64,000 nucleotides of DNA, taken from NCBI RefSeq assembly GCF_003058055.1, contig NZ_QBTZ01000001.1, positions 2,870,001 through 2,934,000 of the forward strand, in the 5' to 3' direction. The position numbers and the translations under genes are program-made. Each line of letters opens with the position of its first letter. Positions within the stretch are counted from its first letter, which is position 1. Origin of the DNA: Acidovorax sp. 107 (GTDB lineage: Bacteria > Pseudomonadota > Gammaproteobacteria > Burkholderiales > Burkholderiaceae_C). Below, in pieces: positions 38,571 through 48,720 of the stretch. The notes under the pieces are model-generated. The model made no database searches, was not told the DNA's origin, and saw nothing but the letters and a program-made list of their open reading frames with translations.

Positions 38571-38615
38571 TAAATAGATAGCTATCAGCGCTTGATGGTC
38601 GGGCGGAAACGGCCT
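38571..38615 (+). repeat. Interspersed palindromic repeat, copy R3
   Basis: AAATAGATAGCTATCAGCGC followed by a CTT and a partly symmetrical tail matches the left half of the repeat family. It sits between the converging ClpP-like gene and ligC. Confidence 0.5.
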
Positions 38616-38628
38616 TTCTTACTTGAAA

Positions 38629-39582
38629 TCAGCCCGCGTTGAGCTGCTGCTCCAGGTTGTGCAGCACCTGGTAGCACGGCAGCACCTGCGCCACGCTGGC
38701 GTTGGGCTCGCGGCCTTCCTTGATCGCGGCGAAGAACTCGCGGTCCTGCAGCTCGATGCCGTTCATCGACACATCGACCTGGCTCACGTCGATCTTCTCT
38801 TCCTTGCCGTTCACCAGATCGTCATAGCGGGCGATGTAGGTGGCGGTGTCGCCGATGTAGCGGAAGAAGGTGCCCAGCGGGCCGTCGTTGTTGAAGCTCA
38901 GGCTCAGCGTGCAGATCGCACCGTTGGCGGCCTGCAGCTGGATGCTCATGTCCATGGCAATGCCCAGATCCTTGTGGATGGGGCCCTGGATGGCGTTGGC
39001 TTTGACGATGGGGCTGCCGGCCTGGTAGGCGAACAGGTCCACCGTGTGGGCCGCGTGGTGCCACAGCAGGTGGTCCGTCCAGCTGCGGGCCTGGCCCAGC
39101 GCGTTCATGTTGGTGCGGCGGAAGAAGTAGGTCTGCACATCCATCTGCTGGATGTTGAACTCGCCTGCGGTGATCTTCTTGTGCACGTACTGGTGGCTGG
39201 GGTTGAAGCGGCGGGTGTGTCCGCACATGGCGACCAGGCCGGTCTGCTTTTGCAGGGCGACGACCTTCTCGCCATCGGCCAGGATGTCGCACAGCGGGAT
39301 CTCGACCTGCACATGCTTGCCCGCTTCCAGGCAGGCGAGGGACTGGCTGGCGTGCATCTGCGTGGGCGTGCACAGGATCACGGCGTCCACTTCCTTGATG
39401 GCCAGGCTGTCGGCCAGGTCGGTGGTGACGTGTTTGATGCCGTACTTGTCGGCCACTTCCTGGGTCTTGGCCAGGTCGCGGCTGATGAGGGAGACGACTT
39501 CCACGCCGTCGATGTTCTTGATGCCGTCCAGGTGCTTGATGCCGAAGGCGCCTGCGCCTGCGAGTGCGACTTTGATGGTCAT
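38629..39582 (-). CDS. ligC: 4-carboxy-2-hydroxymuconate-6-semialdehyde dehydrogenase (LigC/PmdC)
   Basis: LigC oxidises the ring-cleavage product of protocatechuate (as its hemiacetal) to 2-pyrone-4,6-dicarboxylate with NADP+. The 317-residue protein is of the Gfo/Idh/MocA fold: ALAGAGAFGIKHLDGI Rossmann motif, ILCTPTQMHASQSLACLEAGKH (split by Glu-Ile-Pro after VQV) and CGHTRRFNPSHQYVH. AAAGGA lies 8 nt before the ATG at 39582. It is the last gene of the protocatechuate operon, 24 nt after ligB. Confidence 0.93.
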   Translation of the reverse strand: MTIKVALAGAGAFGIKHLDGIKNIDGVEVVSLISRDLAKTQEVADKYGIKHVTTDLADSLAIKEVDAVILCTPTQMHASQSLACLEAGKHVQVEIPLCDILADGEKVVALQKQTGLVAMCGHTRRFNPSHQYVHKKITAGEFNIQQMDVQTYFFRRTNMNALGQARSWTDHLLWHHAAHTVDLFAYQAGSPIVKANAIQGPIHKDLGIAMDMSIQLQAANGAICTLSLSFNNDGPLGTFFRYIGDTATYIARYDDLVNGKEEKIDVSQVDVSMNGIELQDREFFAAIKEGREPNASVAQVLPCYQVLHNLEQQLNAG

Positions 39583-39606
39583 GGTGTGTGTCCTTTGGCG
39601 GGTTTT

Positions 39607-40916
<1,310 letters not shown>

Positions 40917-40920
40917 GGCA

Positions 40921-41865
40921 TCAGCCTTTCTTTGTCACTTCTTCAGGCCAATACAGGCGCATGGGGTTGTCCACCAGCAGCTTCTGCTGCAGCTCAGCCG
41001 TGGGCGCGATGTGCGGTATGAAGTCCACCAGCAGGCCGTCGTCGGGCATGTGGTCCTTGAGGTTGGGGTGCGGCCAGTCGGTGCCCCACAGCACGCGATC
41101 GGGGAATTCTGCAACCACCTTGCGGGCAAAGGGCACCACGTCCTGGTACGCGTTCTGCTCACCGTTCAACGCCTTGGGGCCGGTCACGGAGAGGCGCTCG
41201 GGGCAGCTCACCTTGCTCCACACATTGGGGTGCTGGCGCATGAACTTAAGGAACAGCGCGAACTCTTCGCTGTCCACACCCTTGCTCACATCGGGGCGGC
41301 CCATGTGGTCCACCACCACGGTGGTGGGCAGGGCGGTGAAGAAGTCCCACAGCTCGGGCAGGTCCACCGCCTCGAAGTAGATGACCACATGCCAGCCCAG
41401 CTTGGCGATGCGCGCGGCAATCTCCATCAGCTCGTCCTTGGGCGTGAAGTCCACCAGGCGCTTGACGAAGTTGAAGCGCACACCGCGCACACCAGCGTCG
41501 TGCATGGCCTGCAGCTCCTGGTCGGTGACCGAGCGCTTGACGGTGGCCACGCCACGCGCCTTGCCGCCGGAGTGCACCAGCGCATCGACCATGGCGCGGT
41601 TGTCCGCACCGTGGCAGGTGGCCTGCACGACCACGTTGCGCGCAAAGCCCAGGTGGTCGCGCAGCGCAAACAGCTCGTGCTTGCTCGCGTTGCACGGGGT
41701 GTACTTGCGCTCGGGCGCGTACGGAAATTCAGCACCAGGGCCAAACACGTGGCAGTGCGCGTCCACGGCGCCCGCAGGCAGCTGGAATTGGGGCTTGGCA
41801 GGGCCGGCATACCAGTCAAGCCAGCCGGAGGTTTTGGTGAAATCACCGGAAGTCGGTTTGGACAT
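40921..41865 (-). CDS. ligI: 2-pyrone-4,6-dicarboxylate hydrolase (LigI/PmdD)
   Basis: LigI opens the pyrone ring to 4-oxalomesaconate. The 314-residue protein is an amidohydrolase-fold enzyme with VDAHCHVFGPG near residue 35, VVDHMGRPD, and LWGTDWPHPN (catalytic Asp). ATG 41865 matches the family N-terminus. It lies between the Bug gene (22-nt gap) and ligA (4-nt gap) in the operon. Confidence 0.95.
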   Translation of the reverse strand: MSKPTSGDFTKTSGWLDWYAGPAKPQFQLPAGAVDAHCHVFGPGAEFPYAPERKYTPCNASKHELFALRDHLGFARNVVVQATCHGADNRAMVDALVHSGGKARGVATVKRSVTDQELQAMHDAGVRGVRFNFVKRLVDFTPKDELMEIAARIAKLGWHVVIYFEAVDLPELWDFFTALPTTVVVDHMGRPDVSKGVDSEEFALFLKFMRQHPNVWSKVSCPERLSVTGPKALNGEQNAYQDVVPFARKVVAEFPDRVLWGTDWPHPNLKDHMPDDGLLVDFIPHIAPTAELQQKLLVDNPMRLYWPEEVTKKG

Positions 41866-41887
41866 CTTGGTTCTCGCAGGGTTCGGG

Positions 41888-42886
41888 TCAATCGGGTTTG
41901 ATGTTGGCTTCACGCACCAGTTTTTCGTAGCGTTGGCGATCGGAACGAATCAATGCCGCAAACTGGTCGGCCCCGCCCGGCAGCACCTCGCCACCGACGG
42001 CCGCCATGCGGTCGCGCACTTCCTTGGTCTGGAGCGCCTTTTGCACTTCAGCGTGCAGCTTGGCGACGATGGGCTTGGGGGTGGCCGCCGGTGCGACCAG
42101 GCCGTACCAGACCGAGGCCTCAAAGCCCGGGAAGCCAGACTCGGCAATGGTCGGTGCGTCAGGGAACACAGCGGTGCGTTTGGCGCTCAGCACGGCCAGC
42201 ACTTTCAGGCGGCCACTCTTCACGTGGGGCTGGGCCTCGAGGGCGTTCACGGCCACCAAGGGCAACTGGCCGCCGATCACGTCGGTCAGCGCCTGAGATC
42301 CGCCCCGGTAGGGGATGTGCAGCAACGAGACGCCGGCAGCGCGCTTGAAGAACTCGATCGCCATGTGGGGGGTGGACCCATTGCCGGGGCTCGCAAAGGA
42401 AATGCTGCCGGGCCCGGCCTTGGCAGCGGCAATCAGCGACTTGATGTCGCTGTAGGGTGCGTTGATATTGGCGGCAATCACCACCGGCACGCGGCCGACC
42501 AGCGCCACCGGGACCAGGTCCTTTTCCGCATCGAACGGCATCGGTTGGTAGAGCGCCATGTTGGCCGCCAGCGCGTTGGCCGCCATCAGCAGGGTGTACC
42601 CATCGGGTGGCGACTCAATGACGTATTTGACGGCAATGTTGGTGCCCGCGCCAGGCTTGTTGTCCACCACAAACGGCTGCCCCAGGCTGGCCTGCAATGC
42701 CTGCCCTACCGACCGCGCCACAGCGTCCACGGCGCCGCCCGCCGAGTAGCCGACGACGATCTTGACCGGTTTGGAAGGGAAGTCTTGCGCGCGGGCCGCC
42801 AGGGGCACCGCCCCAGCCGCCACCAGGGACGAGACAGCCAGCGTGCCCAGCAAGCGACGCGAGATCAGAGCGAATGGAGCGAGCAT
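41888..42886 (-). CDS. Tripartite tricarboxylate transporter substrate-binding protein (Bug/TctC)
   Basis: The 332-residue periplasmic binding protein has a signal peptide ending ARA near residue 33. The Bug signature follows: FPSKPVKIVVGYSAGGAVD, GQPFVVDNKPGAGTNIA, PPDGYTLLMA and FASPGNGSTPH. Bug proteins bind carboxylates. No tctA/tctB membrane genes are present, so it is an orphan that may serve a distant TctAB or act in sensing. Its place inside the protocatechuate operon suggests a ligand such as protocatechuate, pyrone dicarboxylate or an aromatic acid. Confidence 0.93.
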   Translation of the reverse strand: MLAPFALISRRLLGTLAVSSLVAAGAVPLAARAQDFPSKPVKIVVGYSAGGAVDAVARSVGQALQASLGQPFVVDNKPGAGTNIAVKYVIESPPDGYTLLMAANALAANMALYQPMPFDAEKDLVPVALVGRVPVVIAANINAPYSDIKSLIAAAKAGPGSISFASPGNGSTPHMAIEFFKRAAGVSLLHIPYRGGSQALTDVIGGQLPLVAVNALEAQPHVKSGRLKVLAVLSAKRTAVFPDAPTIAESGFPGFEASVWYGLVAPAATPKPIVAKLHAEVQKALQTKEVRDRMAAVGGEVLPGGADQFAALIRSDRQRYEKLVREANIKPD

Positions 42887-42992
42887 GGAAGTGGGCCTGT
42901 GCAATGGAAGGGATGGAGCAAACAGACGACAAGGACCAACGAGAACCTCAAGGGACGAGGCAACTGGAACCTGGGAGGCATCTGAGCGCTTC

Positions 42993-43042
42993 ATTTTTGA
43001 TAGCTGCCAGCGCTTTAAGAATAAGCACCAGAAGCCAAAAAT
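42993..43042 (+). repeat. Interspersed palindromic repeat, copy R4
   Basis: TTTTTGATAGCTGCCAGCGC and the downstream AAGCACCAGAAGCCAAAAA form an inverted repeat around TTAAGAAT. This is the most complete copy of the family in the window. It lies between ligK and the Bug gene inside the operon. Confidence 0.65.
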
Positions 43043-43056
43043 ACTTGAAAGTCTTG

Positions 43057-43740
43057 TCAATCGATGTACTTGAGGCCTGCCTTCTCCAGGCCGGGGCGCA
43101 TGTTGTACATATCGAGGCCCAGCACGCCGCTGGCGAGCTTGGCGCGCTTTTCGCCTTCAAAGCTCTCGCGCTTTTGCGCGGCGGCCAGCGTCTCGGCCGC
43201 GCGGGCGGCGGGCACACACACCACACCATCGTCGTCGGCCACGATCACGTCGCCCGGAGTGACCAGCGCACCGGCGCACACCACGGGGATGTTGACCGAG
43301 CCCAGCGTGGCCTTGATGGTGCCCTTGCTGCTGATCGCTTTGCTCCACACGGGGAAGTTCATCTCCTGCAGCGTCTTCACGTCGCGCACACCGGCGTCGA
43401 TGATGAGGGCGCGCGCGCCACGGGCCTGGAAGGATGTGGCCAGCAGGTCGCCAAAGTAGCCGTCGGTGCACTCCGAGGTGACGGCCGCCACCACGATGTC
43501 GCCGGGCTGGATCTGCTCGGCCGCCACATGCATCATCCAGTTGTCGCCGGGCTGCAGCAGCACGGTGACGGCGGTGCCGCTGACCTGCTGGCCGCTGTAG
43601 ATGGGGCGCATATAGGGCTTGAGCAGGCCCACGCGGCCCATGGCCTCGTGCACGGTGGCCGAGCCGAGGGCGGCCAGGCCGTCGGCCGCTGCGCGATCAG
43701 CGCGGGTGATGTTGCGGTAGACAACGCCAAGTTCAAACAT
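43057..43740 (-). CDS. ligK: 4-carboxy-4-hydroxy-2-oxoadipate aldolase/oxaloacetate decarboxylase
   Basis: LigK (PmdF) cleaves 4-carboxy-4-hydroxy-2-oxoadipate into pyruvate and oxaloacetate, and can decarboxylate oxaloacetate. The 227-residue protein is a class II aldolase of the RraA-like fold. It has [30 protein letters not shown] and the metal/substrate motif DAGVRDV, plus [12 protein letters not shown]. It begins 1 nt after the ligJ stop codon, so the two are co-translated. Confidence 0.95.
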   Translation of the reverse strand: MFELGVVYRNITRADRAAADGLAALGSATVHEAMGRVGLLKPYMRPIYSGQQVSGTAVTVLLQPGDNWMMHVAAEQIQPGDIVVAAVTSECTDGYFGDLLATSFQARGARALIIDAGVRDVKTLQEMNFPVWSKAISSKGTIKATLGSVNIPVVCAGALVTPGDVIVADDDGVVCVPAARAAETLAAAQKRESFEGEKRAKLASGVLGLDMYNMRPGLEKAGLKYID

Positions 43741-43741
43741 G

Positions 43742-44776
43742 TCAGAGCCCCTTTGCCTTCAGGCGTGAATCGAGTCGGGAGAACACGCGGCGCGTGTTGG
43801 CTTCGTAGATCTGGTGCTTGTCGTCGGCACTCAAGATGGTGGAGGCCTCGATGTAGCGCTTGGTGTCGTCGTAGTAGTTGCCGGTGGTGGGGTCGATGCC
43901 GCGCACGGCGCCGATCATCTCGCTGGCAAACAGCACGTTCTTCACCGGGATCACGGTGTTCAGCAGGTCGATGCCGGGCTGGTGGTACACGCAGGTGTCG
44001 AAGAACACGTTGTTCATCAGGTGCGTGTCCAGCAAGGGCTTCTTCATCTCTTGTGCCAGTCCACGGAACCGGCCCCAGTGGTAGGGCACTGCGCCGCCGC
44101 CGTGCGGGATCAGGAACTTGAGCGTGGGGAAGTCCTTGAACAGATCGCCCTGGATGAGCTGCATGAAAGCCGTGGTGTCGGCATTCAGGTAGTGCGCACC
44201 GGTGGTGTGGAAGCACGCATTGCAGCTGGTGCTCACGTGGATCATGGCGGGCAGGTCGTACTCCACCATCTTTTCGTAGATGGGGTACCAGTGCTTGTCG
44301 GTCAGTGGTGGGCTGGTCCAGTGGCCGCCCGAGGGGTCGGGGTTCAGGTTGATGCCCACGGCGCCGTATTCATGCACGCACTTTTCCAGTTCGGGGATGC
44401 AGGTGGCCGGGTCCACGCCGGGCGACTGCGGCAGCATGGCCACGGGCACGAAGTGGTCGGGGAACAGCGTGGAGACGCGGTAGCACAGCTCGTTGCAGAT
44501 GGCGGCCCAGGTGCTCGACACATTGAAGTCGCCAATGTGGTGGGCCATGAAGCTGGCGCGCGGGCTGAACAGCGTGATGTCGCTGCCGCGCTCTTTCATC
44601 AGCTTGAGCTGGTTGGTCTCGATGGACTCGCGCAGCTCGTCGTCGCTGATGTGCAGATCCGCCACTTTGGGCATGGCCGCCGGGTCTTTGATGCCGGCGA
44701 TCTGCGCATTGCGCCAGTTCTCCAGCGCCTTGGGGGCCGTGGTGTAGTGGCCGTGGCAGTCGATGATGAGGCTCAT
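43742..44776 (-). CDS. ligJ: 4-oxalomesaconate hydratase (LigJ/PmdE)
   Basis: LigJ hydrates the oxalomesaconate intermediate to 4-carboxy-4-hydroxy-2-oxoadipate. The 344-residue zinc protein of the amidohydrolase-2 family starts [15 protein letters not shown], with [26 protein letters not shown] and [23 protein letters not shown] lies upstream of the ATG at 44776. It is the second gene of the operon, 35 nt after the ModA-like gene. Confidence 0.95.
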   Translation of the reverse strand: MSLIIDCHGHYTTAPKALENWRNAQIAGIKDPAAMPKVADLHISDDELRESIETNQLKLMKERGSDITLFSPRASFMAHHIGDFNVSSTWAAICNELCYRVSTLFPDHFVPVAMLPQSPGVDPATCIPELEKCVHEYGAVGINLNPDPSGGHWTSPPLTDKHWYPIYEKMVEYDLPAMIHVSTSCNACFHTTGAHYLNADTTAFMQLIQGDLFKDFPTLKFLIPHGGGAVPYHWGRFRGLAQEMKKPLLDTHLMNNVFFDTCVYHQPGIDLLNTVIPVKNVLFASEMIGAVRGIDPTTGNYYDDTKRYIEASTILSADDKHQIYEANTRRVFSRLDSRLKAKGL

Positions 44777-44811
44777 TGTGGGGTGCTCCTGGAAGGTGTT
44801 CTGGTGATCGG

Positions 44812-45504
44812 TCAGGCGGGGGTCATACCCTGTTTCTGCTTGGCTTCAGCCGCAGCAGGAGAGGCCAGGTAGGCCAGCAGCGAATGCGCGGCATCCACCT
44901 GTTGCGAATGCACGCCAACGCCTGCGGAAAACGTAGTGGTGATCTGGATGGCCGATGGCAGCGGGCCCACGATCTGGATGCCCTGCACGTGGAGTAACTC
45001 GCTCAATTGCTGAAAGCCCAGCGCCACTTCGCCCTTGGCCACCAGCGAGCCCACGGGCACGCCAGGGGGCGCCTGCACCATGCGCGGCGCAATCTGCTCG
45101 GCAATGCCCCAGCGCTCGAACAGTTTGCTCAGCGCTACGCCGCTGGGGCCGGTGGACAGGCTGATGCTGGGCGCGGCCAGCACGGCATCGCGCACTGCGC
45201 CTTCGCTCGACAGGTCGGGCAGCGGCGCGCCTGCAGGCACGGCCACAGCCACGCCCGAGTGCACCCAGTCCACCTTGCTGCCGGGTACCAAGTGGCCCGC
45301 AGCCATGAGCTTGTCGATGGCATCGGAGGCGAGGATGACGACATCGAAGGCCTCACCGGCCGCCACACGCTTGGCGGCGTCCACACCGCCCACCGACTCG
45401 ACGGCGGCCTGCGTGCCCGACTGCTGTGCAAAGCCGGCCACGAGGTCGGCCAGCACCTGGCGCGTGGCCATGGAAGAAATGCCTCGGATCACTGGCTGCG
45501 TCAT
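44812..45504 (-). CDS. ModA-like substrate-binding-fold protein without signal peptide, first gene of the protocatechuate operon
   Basis: The 230-residue protein resembles molybdate-type periplasmic binding proteins: ISSMATRQVLADLVAGFAQQ, FDVVILASDAIDKLMAAGHL, SISLSTGPSGVALSKLFERW and LGFQQLSELLHVQGI. There is no signal peptide, so it probably stays in the cytoplasm. It is followed by ligJ and is nearest to the promoter. Its role is unknown. As no isomerase gene is present, it occupies the place where one might expect a pathway-specific function, but nothing in the sequence shows enzymatic activity. Confidence 0.8.
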   Translation of the reverse strand: MTQPVIRGISSMATRQVLADLVAGFAQQSGTQAAVESVGGVDAAKRVAAGEAFDVVILASDAIDKLMAAGHLVPGSKVDWVHSGVAVAVPAGAPLPDLSSEGAVRDAVLAAPSISLSTGPSGVALSKLFERWGIAEQIAPRMVQAPPGVPVGSLVAKGEVALGFQQLSELLHVQGIQIVGPLPSAIQITTTFSAGVGVHSQQVDAAHSLLAYLASPAAAEAKQKQGMTPA

Positions 45505-45551
45505 GCGTTATCTCCTGCCGGGCTGCAGGTGGCCCAGGCGGTGCGTGCAGT

Positions 45552-45559
45552 TGTATACA
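45552..45559. promoter_or_regulatory. TGTATACA element upstream of the protocatechuate operon
   Basis: A perfect palindrome, TGTATACA, 48 bp upstream of the ATG of the first operon gene. It is identical to elements in front of the vanillate genes, the GntR gene and the ABC binding-protein gene. It is probably bound by the GntR/FCD regulator encoded at 53713-54489. Confidence 0.55.
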
Positions 45560-45619
45560 TGCCGCCGATTGTGGGCAGCGGCGGCCCAAACATGAAGGCG
45601 GCACCGGCACTACCAGATA

Positions 45620-45633
45620 TATCATTCCGTGAT
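45620..45633. promoter_or_regulatory. LysR-type operator (T-N11-A) between the LysR gene and the protocatechuate operon
   Basis: ATCA-TTCCG-TGAT (45621-45633) is an inverted repeat with the T-N11-A signature of LysR-family sites. It lies 35 bp before the LysR ATG and 117 bp before the operon's first ATG, the usual place for such a regulator. Confidence 0.5.
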
Positions 45634-45667
45634 CGTTGACCTACAGCTATAGCAGAGAGCCTTGCCC

Positions 45668-46633
45668 ATGGACCTGAAGCAGATCGAATACTTTGTGCGG
45701 GTGGCCGAGCTGGGCAGCTTTACCCGCGCCTCGGTGGTGCTGGACATCGCCCAGCCTGCGCTGAGCCGCCAGGTGCGCCTGCTGGAGGTGGAGCTGCGCC
45801 AGAACCTGCTGGTGCGCAACGGCCGGGGCGCCACGCCCACCGAGGCGGGCAAGCTGCTGCTGGAGCACGGGCGCGGCATCCTGCACCAGGTGGAGCGCGC
45901 GCGGGAAGAGCTGGGCCGCGTGCGCGGTGCGCTGGCCGGGCGCGTGGCCATTGGCCTGCCGCCCAGCATTGCCAAGGTGCTGACGGTGCCGCTGACGCGC
46001 GCCTTCCGGGTGAAGATGCCGGACGCGGCGCTGGCCATCAGCGAGGGGCTGTCGGTGGCCATGCGCGAATCGCTGACCACCGGGCTGCTCGACATTGCAC
46101 TCCTCTACAACACCACGCCCGCGCCGGGCATCGAGACCACCGCGCTGCTGGAGGAAGACCTGTTTCTGGTGCAGCGCCGCGCCGGGGGCCAGAGCGAGGC
46201 GGAGGCCGACGCCCTGGCCCGCACGCCCCTGCCGCTGGACGAGCTGCCGCGCTTTCCGCTGATCATCCCCACACGCCCCAACTCCATCCGCATGCTGGTC
46301 GAATCCGAACTCGCCGCACGCGGCAAACGCCCGCAGATCAGCCTGGAGATCGACGGCGTGGCCGCCATCCTGGACCTGGTGGCCGATGGCGCGGGCTGCG
46401 CCGTGTTGCCCATGAATGCAGTCACCACCTCGGGCAAGGCCGAAGTGTTCAGCACCCGACCCATCCACGGCGCGGGCAGCGATGGGGAGAGCGAGGGCGA
46501 AGACGGCAACACCCGTCTGCGCAGCAAGCTGTTCATGGCCGTGAGCTCGCAGCGCCCCGCCACGCTCACGCAGCAGGCGATGGCGGAGTTGATTCGGACG
46601 ACGCTGCAGGCGTTGTATAGAAGCCCCCCCTGA
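45668..46633 (+). CDS. LysR family transcriptional regulator (probably of the protocatechuate operon)
   Basis: The 321-residue regulator has an N-terminal winged helix (LKQIEYFVRVAELGSFTRAS, QPALSRQVRLLE) and a C-terminal inducer-binding domain. It has a somewhat unusual Ser/Gly/Glu-rich insertion near residue 275. It is transcribed away from the protocatechuate operon with a T-N11-A site between, so it is likely the PmdR/LigR-type activator responding to a pathway intermediate. ATG 45668 gives the usual DNA-binding domain start. Its last codons lie within a GC-rich dispersed repeat. Confidence 0.88.
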   Translation: MDLKQIEYFVRVAELGSFTRASVVLDIAQPALSRQVRLLEVELRQNLLVRNGRGATPTEAGKLLLEHGRGILHQVERAREELGRVRGALAGRVAIGLPPSIAKVLTVPLTRAFRVKMPDAALAISEGLSVAMRESLTTGLLDIALLYNTTPAPGIETTALLEEDLFLVQRRAGGQSEAEADALARTPLPLDELPRFPLIIPTRPNSIRMLVESELAARGKRPQISLEIDGVAAILDLVADGAGCAVLPMNAVTTSGKAEVFSTRPIHGAGSDGESEGEDGNTRLRSKLFMAVSSQRPATLTQQAMAELIRTTLQALYRSPP

Positions 46634-46701
46634 GGCGCTACGCGCCTTCCCCCCCAGGGGGGACGACGCCATCACTGCGGGGCGGCCCTTGCTCGGCGTC
46701 C
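46622..46701 (+). repeat. GC-rich dispersed repeat, copy 2 (overlaps the LysR stop codon)
   Basis: GAGGCGCTACGCGCC hairpin, then facing C7/G6 runs and the tail GCGGGGCGGCCCTTGC. The LysR gene's final Ser-Pro-Pro codons and stop are part of the repeat. Confidence 0.75.
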
Positions 46702-46758
46702 ATGATCTACGGCCGCGCCAGTTTTATAGGGCAGCGCCCCATCAAAGGGGTCGAGGCG

Positions 46759-47673
46759 TCAACCCGCATCAGCTGGAGATGACAAACTGCCTAGCACCCG
46801 GTCCGCATAGTCCTGCCAGCGCGCGTCCTTGGGCAGGCCTTGAAACACGCCTTCGCGGGCCAGGTCGGCCACCCACTGCTGCTTGGCGGCGACGGCGGAG
46901 GCCATCAGCGGTTCCATGCCGGCCTCGTGCACCGTCTGGGCGGACTCGCGCATTTCCTCGGCGCGGCGCTGGCCGTGTTGCACCACGCGGCTGAAGAAGT
47001 AGCGGCCTTGTTCGTGCCAGTCGATGGACGGGAAGGTTTCGGCCAGCGTGGGCAGCACATGCTCTTCCACGCCGTATCGGCGGGCTGTGGCGTAGCTCTC
47101 GATGACCAACGCCTCCAGCCCTTTGATCATGATGCTGCGGCACATCTTGATGGCGCTGGCCACGCCCAGTTGCTCGCTCACCGGTTGGGCATCCATGCCC
47201 CAGCTGGTCAGCACCGCGGCCAGTGCGGCAGCTTGCGCGCCGCCCAGCAGCATGGGCACGCGGATGCCGTAGGGCGGCACCGAGGTCATCACGCCCGCCT
47301 CGACATAGTGCGCGCCCCGCGCCTCGATGAGCACCGCGGCCTGCCGCTTGGTGCCGGGCGATGCAGAGTTGAGGTCCAGGAAAACGGTGCCGGGGCGGAT
47401 GTGCTGCGCAGCCTCCTGCGCCACGGCCAGCGTGTTCGACGCGGTGACCGCCGAGATGATGCAGTCGCAGCGCGCACACAGCGCCTGCATCGCATCCACC
47501 GCCACCACACCCGCCTGCGCGGCGTGCTTCTGCTGGGCGTCGCGGTGCGCGGGGTCGGCCAATTTCAGGTCCCACGCAGCGACGGAGGCCACGCCACGCT
47601 GGACGCGCAAGCCCGCACTGAAGATCTTGCCCACCTCGCCATAGCCCACGAGGCCGATGTGTGTGATGTTCAT
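46759..47673 (-). CDS. NAD(P)-dependent oxidoreductase (6PGDH-like NAD-binding domain + DUF1932)
   Basis: The 304-residue protein starts with a Rossmann motif (IGLVGYGEVGKIFSAGL) and has the SAVTASNTLAVAQEAA strand-helix. VFLDLNSASPGTKRQAA resembles beta-hydroxyacid dehydrogenases. The C-terminal half matches DUF1932 (MCRSIMIKGLEALVIESYATA). The substrate is unknown. It is the last gene of the run livHMGF-Bug-oxidoreductase, so it may act on an imported aromatic-derived compound. Confidence 0.85.
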   Translation of the reverse strand: MNITHIGLVGYGEVGKIFSAGLRVQRGVASVAAWDLKLADPAHRDAQQKHAAQAGVVAVDAMQALCARCDCIISAVTASNTLAVAQEAAQHIRPGTVFLDLNSASPGTKRQAAVLIEARGAHYVEAGVMTSVPPYGIRVPMLLGGAQAAALAAVLTSWGMDAQPVSEQLGVASAIKMCRSIMIKGLEALVIESYATARRYGVEEHVLPTLAETFPSIDWHEQGRYFFSRVVQHGQRRAEEMRESAQTVHEAGMEPLMASAVAAKQQWVADLAREGVFQGLPKDARWQDYADRVLGSLSSPADAG

Positions 47674-47734
47674 TCGATGTTCCTTCCTGCCCCTGCACCA
47701 CCGCTGGCAACGCTGGCGCGCAGCGGGGTGGTAC

Positions 47735-48712
47735 TCACTGACGCGCGATCTTGGCCTTGGCGATCACATCGCCCCAGCGGCGCACATCGGCCGCCAGGTG
47801 CTCGCCCAGCTGCGCGGGGGTACTGCCCTGGGCATTGAGGTTCAGCTCCAGCAGGCGCTTTTTCACATCGGGCTGGGCCAGTGCCGCCTGCACTTCGCGC
47901 GAGAGGCGCTCCACCACCGCCGGGGGCGTCTTGGCAGGAACGGCCAGGCCGTTCCACGACGTGACGTTGAAGCCCGCGAGCGGTCCGCCACTCTCGCGCA
48001 CCGTGGGCACATCGGGCAGCTGCGGCGCCCGCTGCGCGCCCATCACGGCCAGCGGCCGCAGGGCCTTGGCGCCGATCTGCGGCATGAGTCCGCCCAGGAT
48101 GTCGATCATCACGTCGATCTCGCCACCCCGCAGCGCCGTGATGATCGGCGGCGTGCCGTTGAAGGGCACCACCTGCGCGTCGATGCCCGCCGTCACCTTG
48201 AACAGCTCGGCCGCCAGGTTCTGTGTGGTGCCGATCTGCGGGGTGCCGATGTTGAGCTGGCCGGGGTGGGCGCGCGCATACGTGAGCAAGTCGGCCAGCG
48301 TGCGAAAGCGCCCACCTTCCTTCACCACCACGGCCAGATCGAACGTGGCCAGCAGGGAAACGGGCGCAAAGTCCTTGAGCGTGTCAAAAGGCAGCGACTG
48401 GAACAGCGCCGCACTCACCGCTGTGCCGCTGCTCACCAGCAGCAGCGTGTGCCCATCAGGCTCGGCCCGCGCCACCACATCGCCTGCCACCACGCCACCG
48501 GCGCTGGGCTTGTTTTCGATGACCACGCTTTGCCCTAGCGGGCCAGCAATCTTTTGGCCCACCGTGCGCGCCGTGATGTCGGCCGCGCCGCCCGCCGCAT
48601 TGGGCACGACGATGCGCAGCGGGCGTGAGGGAAAAGCGGCCTGCGCGCTGGCCGCACCGCCGAACGACGCTACCAGCCACGCCAGGAGGGTTCTGCGGTG
48701 CACGGCGCTCAT
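47735..48712 (-). CDS. Tripartite tricarboxylate transporter substrate-binding protein (Bug/TctC)
   Basis: The 325-residue protein has a signal peptide (ending AQA near residue 25) and the Bug features FPSRPLRIVVPNAAGGAAD, GQSVVIENKPSAGGVVAGD and PDGHTLLLVSSGT. Like the Bug protein at 41888-42886 it has no membrane partner genes nearby. It follows livF by 8 nt, so it is expressed with the ABC transporter, an unusual mix of two uptake-system types. ATG 48712 starts the signal peptide. Confidence 0.92.
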   Translation of the reverse strand: MSAVHRRTLLAWLVASFGGAASAQAAFPSRPLRIVVPNAAGGAADITARTVGQKIAGPLGQSVVIENKPSAGGVVAGDVVARAEPDGHTLLLVSSGTAVSAALFQSLPFDTLKDFAPVSLLATFDLAVVVKEGGRFRTLADLLTYARAHPGQLNIGTPQIGTTQNLAAELFKVTAGIDAQVVPFNGTPPIITALRGGEIDVMIDILGGLMPQIGAKALRPLAVMGAQRAPQLPDVPTVRESGGPLAGFNVTSWNGLAVPAKTPPAVVERLSREVQAALAQPDVKKRLLELNLNAQGSTPAQLGEHLAADVRRWGDVIAKAKIARQ

Positions 48713-48720
48713 GGTGCGCG

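Noticed and set aside
44812..45504. Molybdate ABC transporter binding protein ModA
   Set aside because: The fold is similar, but there is no signal peptide and no modBC genes, and it is the leading gene of a protocatechuate operon.
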